From assembly GCA_964035545.1 (NCBI GenBank), contig OZ037771.1, positions 14,325,633 to 14,389,632 of the forward strand: 64,000 bases of DNA. The letters run 5' to 3'. The DNA is from Bugula neritina (lineage: Eukaryota; Bryozoa; Gymnolaemata; Cheilostomatida; Bugulidae). Position numbers and translations under genes: made by a program. The notes beneath the pieces were generated by a model. It saw nothing but the letters and a program-made list of their open reading frames with translations. It had not been told where the DNA came from and made no database searches. Positions 12,901-23,552 of the stretch are shown here, one piece after another (within the stretch, counting starts at the first letter, position 1; the number at the start of each line of letters is the position of its first letter).

Positions 12901-15900
12901 ATATTGCCATACATATTCATAGGAACTTTGATAATGACACCAATATAAGCCATAATATAACAATAGCTTTAGTTCAGAATTGTATTTCGTATTCTACATC
13001 CAGGTTTCTGGCCTACTTTCCACAGAGTATAGCTCTCATATAAGCAGCAGTGAAGTATGTGTCAGCGGTCTGTGAAATATGTGTCAGCTATCTTATAGGC
13101 AGCAATATGTGTCAGCTATCTTATAGGCAGCAATATGTGTCAACTCTGTTACAGGCAGCGGTGTTACAGAACGCAGCTGACTATATGGCACAAATACTAG
13201 AAGAGGGACGGAAGCTAAAGCTACGGAATTTGGAGCTGATGCAATCCTTGGCAGCTGAAAGACTCTCGGAAGAATCTCTCCCTCACAAGAAGAGGAAACG
13301 AGATATTACTGGTTTGTTTACGCTCTGTTACCGTGGTTACTACAGCATTTGTCTACTACTTTCTGGTGCTCACAAAACAATCAGTTGTGAAGGGATTTTT
13401 CAGTTTGATTTACAAAAATACTCGTGTACTTTTCGTTTAATTGTCGGCTGGTTTTGTGGACCATGTTGGAACTTGCATTGCTCGCTCCACACATGATTAC
13501 CCTCATGGTATGTGCTTGAGAATAAACCATTGTAGAGATCGCTGGCATTCAGCCAACTTTGTGCTAAGAAATCAATAAAATCATAAAAGGTTATGTCATC
13601 CTTTGTTGGCTGCTAAACAGCTGGCTTAATTGTAGTTGTTTAAATAAGCACTATTCCCCTGATTGAGCAATGACAATAATACTTATAAATACTGCTTATT
13701 GTACTTCACTGAGTTAATTGATATTGATTTGAGATATTTCATGGTATCTTTCAATATAGTCGTGAATTTGACTAGCAGCCAAAAATCAACTGCTGTTGTT
13801 GACCTTGTATGGGCATACCATTTCCTGTGTACTTAGTAGAAGTTGTGTACGCTTGGGATTACATGTAGTTTACTGTTACAATAGTGTGCCTAGGAAAAAT
13901 ACTGCAATTAATGTCAAGGTTACAATGCATTTTATTTTGATAATAGAGAGTTCAGACGAGGGTATCAGTATGTGTTACCAACCCCCCACCTCTGTCGCCG
14001 TATCGTCAGAATCTGAGGCTACCATAGAGGAACTGCGCAGAACTATAAATGAGTTGAAGCACCGGTTGGAAGCTGAAACGAAAAGGAGACGATTCCTCGA
14101 GCAATCCTACACCTACAGTCTGATGGCAGCGCAAGCGTCGGTGCCTTCGTCAGCGCTGCTAGCTGACTCTACTACTCTAGCTCCATCCTTCGTCACGCCA
14201 CTCTCACCCCCTCAATCACGGCATGCGTCAACTGATGAGGTATGACCTTTGCGTGACATTGAAGTTTTTGGCAATGTCTTGTTTTAGCTGCCCTAGCCAG
14301 TTCACACTGGCCAGGCCAAAGGCTAAAGCTATTGGACTGTTTGTAAGGTGGTGCCACCCTGAAACTTAGTTACTAAACAAGTACAAAGGTTGTGCATAGT
14401 CTGGCCACTGATAAGTAATGTCTGTAATTTCACTTTTGACCTTGAGATTGACCTGCGATCACTTTTCCTGCTTTCACAGCCTGACTAAGTATTTAGACAC
14501 ACATTGGGTAGTTTCACTTTGGTAATTAGATGCATCTAAGTTTAGCTTTAAATTTCATTTCATTGAATCTCATCAAAATCCAGCTGACTCCAGCCCTTCG
14601 ACAGCTGTTCATGTTATAGTCAGTCTGTCAAACCGGCAGCCTTAGAAAACTACTAGTCCTAGAAATCTGAAAAAAGTTCTAGTTCAAAATAGCGGAATTG
14701 TGAAGTTACTAAAGGCATCAAATTGTTTGCTACCCTGTAAGACATAGTCCTAGAGTCCTAGACACTACACGTAGTCCTAGAGACCTAGACACTACACGTA
14801 GTCCTAGACACTACACGTAGTCCTAGACATAGTCGCTTAGTGCTGCCAATCTTGTGGGAACAGCAGCAGCTGCTAATGTTGATACTGCAGTCGAAGTATT
14901 TTGTTGATGAAATGAGGTCACCTTTGACACTTGATCTGGTGAATAGCTCTGTCCCTCCACTGGTCAGTCCGATAACCAGTTCCCTCCCTATGATGTCATA
15001 GATAATGTCCACTAATAATAGCCAAGTGTTTATCTCAACCAGATTATCACATTTCATTATACAAAAATGTAGACTGAAATAACAACCCTGGATATCAGTA
15101 TGTCCCTAACAGTAGGTCTGCCCCTAACTGTAAGTCTGCATTTAGGAGCAGTAGTGAAGAAATTGAGATAGTCTAAGTTCTTTAATTTTGTTAAATTTTG
15201 ATTTGGGGTTTGGTTTGGAAGTTTTTACTTCAACAACCACCTAGCCGTTATCTGTATTACTCCTGTCTGTTAGAACTCAGTCTATCAAGTCCGTGTTCTG
15301 TTTGACAGCAGGTGGCTGCCGATACGCTGCCCAAGTGTGACGCTGACACACAGCTCTCGTCAGCAGAAGACAGGAGCTGCCAACCTGGTGGGAAGGCGTC
15401 CTCCGTAGCCAGTCAGAACCTCAGTATCATAGTTGAGGCTATCAACCACTTGGAAGGGGACGGTCAGCTGCCCCCCTCTTCTACTGCTGGTTTCGTCTCC
15501 AGCTCTGAAAAGGTGTGTATCTCTAGTCTGTGTCACATGATTTGTCTGCGTTTTCACATTGACTTCCTGTTCCACAATTTAACTCTTTGTCTCGTGTTAC
15601 AGGAAACGGATAGCGGCGTATCTCATGGCGAATCTTCAGACGATACGAAGAGTGAGAACTCCGACAGTCCGCATTTACATCCGCCACTGTCGGCAACCCC
15701 CCTGTTGCAGCCACCCCCTGCTCACCAGTCTTCTATATCTCTAAGTCAGCATAGAGCTCAGCCCAGTGTCACCTCATCTCTATACACACAGCAGCACCTG
15801 CTGGGCGTGCCAACCGCCACACCACCTGCCATCCCTCTCACATACAAGCCTACGTTCCTCAGCGCTTACATCCCATCTCAGGGGGCGTCTCACCCCAGCC

Positions 15901-15938
15901 TCAACAATTTTGTGCTCTCCCAGCCACAAAGTCTCTAG
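9910..15938 (+). CDS. TFAP4: bHLH-leucine zipper transcription factor AP-4
   Basis: Nuclear factor that, in its family, binds symmetric E-boxes (CAGCTG) as a homodimer. Six exons join in phase: 9910-10133, 11313-11463, 13155-13311, 13947-14239, 15309-15512, 15603-15938 (454 codons plus TAG). Residues about 82-145 are the bHLH: basic region RREVANSNERRRMQSINQGF, helix 1 and loop (LKRMLPSGDSGEKLSK), helix 2 (AAVLQNAADYMAQILEEGRK). The ANSNERRRMQSIN block is the AP-4 hallmark. A leucine-rich coil follows helix 2. A second coil is ATIEELRRTINELKHRLEAE after the conserved DEGIS. A short conserved segment, SQNLSIIVEAINHLEG, matches the AP-4 C-terminal region. The tail is rich in Ser, Pro, His and Gln. 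The N-terminal exon is acidic and not recognisably conserved; the ATG at 9910 is the first in-frame Met I can support. Exon 5 has a CAGCAG tandem acceptor. Confidence 0.93.
11680..11940. repeat. TATAGTATGTGTG low-complexity array
   Basis: Irregular repeats of GTGTATAGTATGTGTGCTATAG in TFAP4 intron 2. Confidence 0.8.
12035..12235. repeat. (ACT/GCT)n trinucleotide-rich tract
   Basis: Long runs of ACTACTACT, later GCTACTGCTACT, in TFAP4 intron 2. They produce a spurious poly-Val ORF on the minus strand. Confidence 0.9.
12545..12875. repeat. 20-bp tandem array, about 16 copies
   Basis: The unit TAGTAATATGAGCTATAATA repeats about sixteen times with single-base variants (AGCTGT, AACTAT) in TFAP4 intron 2. 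Confidence 0.95.
13040..13160. repeat. 28-bp array copying the TFAP4 exon 3 acceptor
   Basis: The real AG is at 13154. Matching AG plus exon-start copies (TATAG then GCAGCA) end at 13126 and 13098, exactly 28 bp apart, with a decayed copy further upstream. Confidence 0.85.
14745..14830. repeat. about 18-19-bp tandem repeat, 4 copies
   Basis: Copies of CCTAGACACTACACGTAGT in TFAP4 intron 4. Confidence 0.85.
15306..15311 (+). promoter_or_regulatory. NAGNAG tandem acceptor at TFAP4 exon 5
   Basis: CAGCAG precedes the exon, so splicing at 15308 or 15311 gives proteins that differ by one Gln. Both keep the frame. Confidence 0.6.
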
Positions 15939-18900
15939 TACTTTCTGTAAGAGGTCATTGGCTATCTAGCTCGATCTCTACCAAGCGTTGCTCCAGGTTT
16001 CCTCCGCAAAATATGTGTTGTGGAACAGGAATGCAAGCTACGCTTGCCATGCGGGACCCTTGAGGACGCCCCCTTCTTATTTATACTCTCAACTTCAATG
16101 CAGCTGAAGCTAAGCCAGGTTCATTGTATCGACTACTTATAATAACTTGATGGGCAGTGAAGTGCCCAGCGTGATTGCGGTGTGCATGTTGGCTTACTGT
16201 ATATTATTTGGCTACACATTTCAACTATATTTCTTCAACTATGTCAAATAATATTCCCGGTGATAGCAACTGTTAAATGGAATCGCAACTCCGGTAACGT
16301 TGCGCTTTTTCATAGCTTTTAAGTTTCTGTTGTAAATTTTTTACTGTAAATGAATGAATTTATCGTGTTAACATTTTTAGAGACATTTCTAATGTAAATT
16401 GACAGCTGCTATGGCTTCATGGTTGTACATACACACATTTATCAGACTTGTCTTTTTCAGAAATGGTCACTGGTTTACCTCACTAAACCAGCTGAAGTTA
16501 TTTCCAAATTATTTGTGACTTGAGCACAATTTCATCATTTGACTTAATTTTCATCTATTTAAATAGCCATGTCATATCTTTTGTAACATATTTCTGTCAC
16601 ACCATTGTATTTGATTTTATTCATTGTAGCTTGTGTAATTTCCTTTTAAATAACTTCTGGGGAGGACAACTCCAAATATGATTTTACAGTATCACAAGTT
16701 ATCCTCCCTGGGCATGTTCTATGTTTAGTATTATTATAATTATTATTGTTCTATAACTGTATGATAGTCACAGCTCGGTGTTCGTTTTAATATCTACAAT
16801 TTTACTGATTGTCTTTAACTTTTTGGTTTAACTATAATATTTAATTGCGATATAAGTTGAATATAATGTAATAATAATAATAGTACGGTTATTATATGAA
16901 ACTACTAATAGTTAAAGGATGAAACCATGCCGGTGTTTTCTCAATGTACAAAATAAGCATTTCTTTTTATTTCTATCATGTCAAGAAACACGTGTGATCA
17001 TTGCTATGATATCTGCAGCAGTCTTTTGTAATAATAATAATATTGTAATATTGCATGGTATTTTGTTATCAGTAATAAAATTGTCATTTTACATCTTCAG
17101 TGTAATTAATATTATTAGTACCTCCATACTTACACAGTTTTCTATGTCCAAATAAAGTTCCTGGTACTTGCTAATGAAGATTAATGAAGGTATAAAAATA
17201 ATGAGTTTTGTAGTTCAAATGAATTGATGAAAACATGGGCTTACCACCTACGCCTTTTTGTATTATTAGAAAGATTGATTTTAATTAATATGTCGCCTGT
17301 CTTGTGAAACTATACCCTGTAATGGGAGTCTGAGACAGTAGAATATATCCCTTCTACCATGTAGTTGCCACTAAGTTGATATTGTGTCCATAGAAAGTAT
17401 CATTCTTAGGTATAAATTATATGCTTTCATAGTGTATATGTGGTAGTCCTTTAGGAACATAAACTTTTATACAGGTTCAGCTAACAGCCCTAGCTAATGG
17501 TAGTTTCGAAATATCAGAACACCTCAGGTGGCTCCATTTTAGCTCATGGCATTCAAATATATAATCACATAGTATAATAATCACCACAAAACAATGTATA
17601 GATATCAGTTTTACTTTGGCTAGGAAGACAAATCATTCTTTATAGGTTTTTGTAATAAACTAACTAAAAATTAGAATTCATGGGTGAAGTAATAATCATC
17701 TATAAAGATTGTAATGCATGCTGTTTATTTGTACACATGTCGGATAAATCAATTAACTCTTGTTGATTGAGAAAGTTTATATGCTGTCAACTTATATGTT
17801 ACCCACTTTTAATGCTCTATGAAGTACTGTTGTGTAGGTATGCTTATATAACTATTTAATGTTTTATTCAACTTAATATAGTTTTAAATATCAGCAGGTA
17901 TTTAGCTCAAAAGGTCCCATAAAATCTTTTACTTCCTTCGCTCATGCCCATACAGCTAGCTAATAGCTATACACATGCACATGCTGCACACATAAATGAT
18001 GATTTTTACCAATATTATTTGATAATATTATATATATTTATTTCATATTTAAAAACAAAATCCTATATAATACAACTTGGCATAGTGTATGATAATCACT
18101 TCAAAACTTTTCCTAAAATCTTGTCATTATAAGTAGTGTTATAATATATCTGTAGTTTGGAAGTTATTGTGCCAGGGAGATAATCCTGGCTGTTTGCCAA
18201 TATTTGAATGAAAGATATGTTAGCTTTTTGCAGCTTGTTCAGCTATTTTTCAGCTTAATTTTGTTACGTTATTTTTGTTTGTATTATAAGTGTTAGTAGT
18301 TCACTTGCCAGGAAGACGGTCTAAAGAGCTGATGTTTGTAAGTGGAATTATAATTTTGAAGCTTTTGTTTTTGTTGATATTATTTGAAGGTTACTTATGT
18401 ATGTATTTATGTACAGGATGTAGCCATTTTTTGATATTTTGATAGAGTACAAGACAAAGAGCAAACAATAAATTCAGAGACTTAGATTGTTGCTCCAGGC
18501 TTGTTGCTATCCAACTCACTAAGTCATTCTGGGCACAGTCATGAACTAATCTCAATGTAGATCGTACTGTACATACTGCTGGTTTATCTTGTCACCTTGC
18601 AATTATTTTCTACACAGTATTGTACCATATATCAAGTTTTAATTATCATATGTGAGACGGACATATTTCATGAAAATTTCATCATAGTGATTAGTTCCCA
18701 TTAATTTGAAAGTTTGCTGTACTACATTATATGTAAAGTTCCAATTTATATGTTCTATGTATGCATATGATTTTATTTAATGTCAAACTTATTGAGAATA
18801 CGCATGCACCTAGTGTCATATCAGCTATAGCCAATGCTAGTCTTTATTTCAATTACACTTTCAATTACACTTAAATAATAGTTACACTGTTAACTTAAAA

Positions 18901-19964
18901 TGGGAGCTTCACATCTTTGATGGATACTTTTTATTTCATATTGTATTTTAACTAGTTGAAATAACTGTTTACTACCAAAAAAAGTTAACTAAATGGTTAC
19001 ACTAAACATTTTTCTTATGAATATCAACATTTTTTCTGCTTGTCTCAGAAAAGTGAAAGTAGAGGCCAGAATATATTCTCATGTGTCAAGTTTAAATTAA
19101 CTAGAATACTTTTCAACGATGAATAAAATATTGTTTTAATTAATTACAGGTGTGGTTATCAAAATCATTTCAAAGTGTGCATAACTTTGAAATAAAGAAA
19201 GCCAATAAAAAATCTTTAGATCTTGTGACTATCATGTTATTATGGTTATTATGCCATGTAAGCAATACATGCTCTTAATCAGAATATTATGTTGATTATA
19301 AATGGTATATATTAACATGTTTAGGTAATAATCTACTTCAGTTTCTAGCAATATGAAAAGGCTAGACCAGAAGTATTTATAATTCTATTCTATAGCAACA
19401 CCCCCATAATATTCAAGCTGCTCTGTCATATTACAGCTTGCTTCAGATGAGAGCTGTAATAATTTCACTTTGTCATATTATTTTGGAGAATTGACATACT
19501 ATTCTTTATTATAATTTTTATAGAGTGTGTAGATATTGTGAAAGGAAAACCAGTGCGCTGCTGATCTACACTATGAGTGACAAGCTGTTATTATTTGAAA
19601 GCTCAGCTACATAATATGTACACAATATTCATACTTTTAAATCATAACAGTCTGTTAGACATTATGCTAATTAACGAATTTCACTATTTGCTTATTTTAG
19701 TTTTTATAGTAAAAACTTAATCATAATTACTCAAAGTTGTGTTTCGTTAAAAAATTGCAAAAAAATTAAGATTTTTTTAAATGAAGAAATGGGAAGAATC
19801 ATGAAACATGCAAATTCAAATACACAACACAAAAACAAAAGACATGGGCAGGCTACAGATTTGCTTCTTTAAAAAGTGACTGACACTAAATATGTAGTCC
19901 TAAAACTCAAAGTTATGTAATTCTTGTAATGGAGGTACAAATACATTAATGTAATAAGTCACTC
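15939..19964. other. TFAP4 3' UTR and intergenic sequence
   Basis: AT-rich, with no ORF showing protein-like composition and no tandem array. Its first part is probably a long TFAP4 3' UTR. Confidence 0.5.
17151..17156 (+). terminator. Candidate polyadenylation signal downstream of TFAP4
   Basis: An AATAAA hexamer about 1.2 kb after the TFAP4 stop, followed by T-rich sequence. Tentative. Confidence 0.3.
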
Positions 19965-20913
19965 CTAGTTTCTGATATGTAGGTGGTTGTGGTTCTCTTG
20001 TGGTGCAACAGGATGGTTTAATTTACAGCTGAGTAGTCTTATGACATGTTGAATGTATGAGGAGTTTAAATATATAAATAAAACAGCATTCAGAGTCTCA
20101 TATAATCCTTGAACTATGAAAACACCAATGTCAATTAGTCTAGCTTTTTCCTCAGCCAGCTTGTCCAGTCCTCTTGCACTCATAGCAACAAGTGATGGAA
20201 AGAAAGACAAGTGGAATAAGATGCTTGCATGTGAGCAACACGTATTTTCATAAGTGCTTCATCTTCTACAGGTTGAGCTGCGAGTCGTTTGTTTTAATTT
20301 CACACCCACTTTACCTAGAGTTACTATGGTTATCACAGCAGGTACAAGGAAGAGAGGGAGTTTAATTGCAGTGGCAAGTGGAGGCTTATGTTGGATAATG
20401 TCAGACCAAAACCATTGTTCAAAGTACAGAGATTTTATTACCGCTGAGAGCACCAAGCTGACGCTCCAGATGATGGTGTAGCCAACTGCTAAGTGCTGGA
20501 CAAGCTTGTTGGTTGCATATCTGAATGGTGTGCAGATTGCGACATACCGCTCATAACTTGCAAAAGCTAAAACCAATCGCTATTAAAAAGAAAAAAAACT
20601 TTTTAGAATTGTCTTTCCCTAATTGCTTCGAAGCAAAGTTTTTTAGGGAACAATCCGTTTGCATGATAAGCATTAAACTAGCAAAAATATCAGAAGAGCC
20701 AATAATTGTCAGAGTCCAGAAGTACTTGGTACCTCTTAATTTATTGATATTAGAGAAAATAACGATGATGTGTAAAATGTTGACTAAAATTGTCACAGTG
20801 ATGATACCTGTGATGACTTGTGACCCACTTCTGTAACTACATATTTCTGTAACGGTCGAGTTGAAACAAAACAACTCATTGCCTGTTATTTCACTGGAAT
20901 CAGTCAAATTCAT
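19965..20913 (-). pseudogene. Class A (rhodopsin-like) GPCR, apparently disrupted
   Basis: Read on the minus strand. 20913-20551 encodes an extracellular N terminus with NLT and NST glycosylation sequons, TM1 (VITGIITVTILVNILHIIVI) and TM2 with a conserved-type Asp (SSDIFASLMLIM). The frame then breaks in TM3; the next frame, from about 20576, continues with FASYERYVAICTPFRY, an E/DRY-type TM3 end and loop 2, then TM4 and TM5 (FLVPAVITIVTLGKVGVKL). An in-frame TGA follows at 20259-20261. The same frame then reopens to 19965 with TM6/TM7-like sequence (ETLNAVLFIYLNSSYIQHVI), where NPxxY is degenerate. One frameshift plus one stop in an otherwise intronless coding pattern suggests a pseudogene. 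An intron at the TM3 break (a pyrimidine-rich tract ending in AATAG) is possible but I found no good donor. The ERYVAICTPFRY block resembles olfactory-type class A receptors; the ligand cannot be guessed. Confidence 0.55.
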
Positions 20914-23552
20914 GCCTTCTTTATTTAGTGAAAATACTCAGAATAAAATTTCTCAAAAACAGCTTTTGCTTGCAACGAGATGAACCATGGAAAGCTGAAA
21001 TAACACTACAGTGATGATGTGCTAATAACTTTTTTCATATTTACGAAAACCTAATATTATATTGATTTGTATTGTATTGTATAATGTGACTATTCTACTA
21101 AATTTTTATTTAATTCGATCAAATCAATTAAATCAAGATGCATGAGTTTATCAAGAAGATGTCAATATACAATGCTCCCTCCATGTATCTCACGGTATCA
21201 TTTCTCATAAAATTCCATATAGGTTGCGAGAAAGGCTTGAACCCCTGTTTTGTGCTATGTATTATATGTGTGTATGGGGACAAAATGGCAGAATTTAACA
21301 GATCCACTAGTTAAATATTATATCCTACAGTGTCACAAATTGAGGTTTGGGACCCATGGCTTAGTGAGATATGGAGGAAACACTGTACTATAGGGCAGTT
21401 TTCTGGAAGGAGACGTTATATACATCCTCATGATAAAGTATTATCAAAATAATATTATGTAGTACTATTACAAAACAAGTATAATCTGATACCTCACACA
21501 TCAATTTTGTAAGCTGTTTAATGATTATTTATGCTCCGTAATTTGCAGGGGGTACTATTATTATCCCCAGAGTTTATAATTTCGTATTAATGCAAAATCT
21601 CCAGTCCCGCTCTACTATAGAAATGACGACGACTACTTTATTTTGAAAGGGTTATTCTCTCTTGCCACTAAAGCGATTCCTAATTTGCGTTTTTCTAGGT
21701 AATTTCCGAGATTATATTTGAAGATAAAAAAGCTCCAGTAAGTGTAACTCAAACTCAAACTGCAAGTTTAAACTTAGAGTTGTATTTCTTAATTATTTAT
21801 GGATGAACTTTCTCACATTGTTGCCTGAACTTTTGATAATTTTGATATTTTTTTTCACGAGAACAGAATTTTCCTTAAAATTGTCCTTAACTTTCAGCTT
21901 CAAGTTCACTCTCACCCTGCAAAATTAAGTCTAAGACTAAGTTTAATGACTAATCATTAATCAGTAATAACTAATGAGTAATGTAAATGACAATGATACT
22001 CACAATGTTATTGTCCAATTTAATAGTAAATCAAAATGTAATATTCTAAGTATATATTATATGTGAGTATAGGTATGACTATTACTTTATCTTTAGTATT
22101 ACTTTTTCTGATTAGTTTTAGTATGAGACTAAGTATTACTATTAGATTTAGTATTGGTATAACTAATAACTATAAGTTATATGAGTATAAGTATTACTAT
22201 TACATTTACTGAGTATTAAATTTAAGTCTAATAGAGTGACGACATCTGAGTGAGAGTAATAATATCACTATCAGTATAGGCTATACTAATACTAATAACA
22301 ATACTAATTTGACTAAAAAATTCTGACTAAATTTGACTAAAATATAATCATAGTGGTATATTTATCATAATCATAGTTATAATCATAAGATAATCATAAA
22401 CATAATGTGAGATCTTGTCACATTTTTATATTATAGTCATATCAATATGCCTATGGCCATGGGTACGATTTAAAATTAATTCTTGAACTAAAAAGTAGTT
22501 GTAGAGTTGTACACTATTACTATTAGTGTTTATATTACAACAAATTATAGTGAAATTGAATATTGTTGGAATATGTGTACTTATAGTAATAGTAGTATAA
22601 AAGGATAAATAATAGTCATTAGGATTAGCCTTAGGCTAACAGTCACTCAGCTAGTAATTTTCATCAAGAATAAAAATAAATACCATTGTCGTTTGGTTAC
22701 ACTCCGCTCTGACAGTGACTAGGGTGTACAACTGCCAGCACTTGTTAATTGTTTATATTTTCTTAAAACTAAAAGGCTGAAATGGAGTAGAAATAACTGA
22801 ATCTTGAGGGAGTAAGGGGAATTTTAAACTAGTAATACTAACTAGTAAACTTGCTTATAGGATCATGAGTATGAATAGAAGTGAAAATAAGTTGAGTCAT
22901 TACATTCAATAAAATTCAAATTGAAGCTCTTTGACATATACCAATTCTCTAGACTTCGTCTGATAAAATAATAAATTTTATTTGTTCAAACAAATTAATT
23001 TAATTCATTTTAATTCCTTACTACATTTTAATGTTTAATATTAGTTTACATATGTACAGACATGATTCTAATTAAGTATTAAGGATTACAGATGTACTGT
23101 AATACACTATTTTATTTCTACACAGAGCTCTCCGTGCCAAAATATCAACAAAAAATAATCGATACATTTTGTTTATATAGCGATTGCTATGTGCTGAATT
23201 GAAATATATTAATATTTTGTAATTATTTTAACCTTTATTTTGAAATGTTTTTTTTGCATAATAATTTATGTTTTATTGTGTTGAACTTAAAAACTGAACT
23301 AGTATTTGACACACACACCTATACACTGAGTGTAATTATTGGAGGCCACTGGATAGAATTTAATAATTTATTCAAAGCTAAATAACTCAATTAAAATTTG
23401 TTCTCATTTTTATAGCCTCGCAGATGAAAATGCGTTTGGTAGCTGATGGATTCAATACAATAAATAATAGTTTCTCCAAATGAACTTTCACCATTACGCT
23501 GAAAGTCGCCATCGCCTAAAACTCTTCAAGTATACAAGTTGAAAGCTTCAAG
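20914..23552. other. Intergenic AT-rich DNA between GPCR and TAF1
   Basis: Apart from the MITE-like unit I see only low-complexity TAGTATTACTAT-type sequence around 22050-22320. The TAF1 promoter must lie near 23400-23550; no clear core element is visible. Confidence 0.5.
21170..21385. mobile_element. MITE-like element with terminal inverted repeats and TA duplication
   Basis: The left end CAATGCTCCCTCCATGTATC is the imperfect inverse of the right end, whose complement starts CAGTGTTTCCTCCATATCTC. The 216-bp unit is flanked by TA on both sides (21168-21169 and 21386-21387), as in Tc1/mariner-type elements. It has no coding capacity. Confidence 0.45.
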
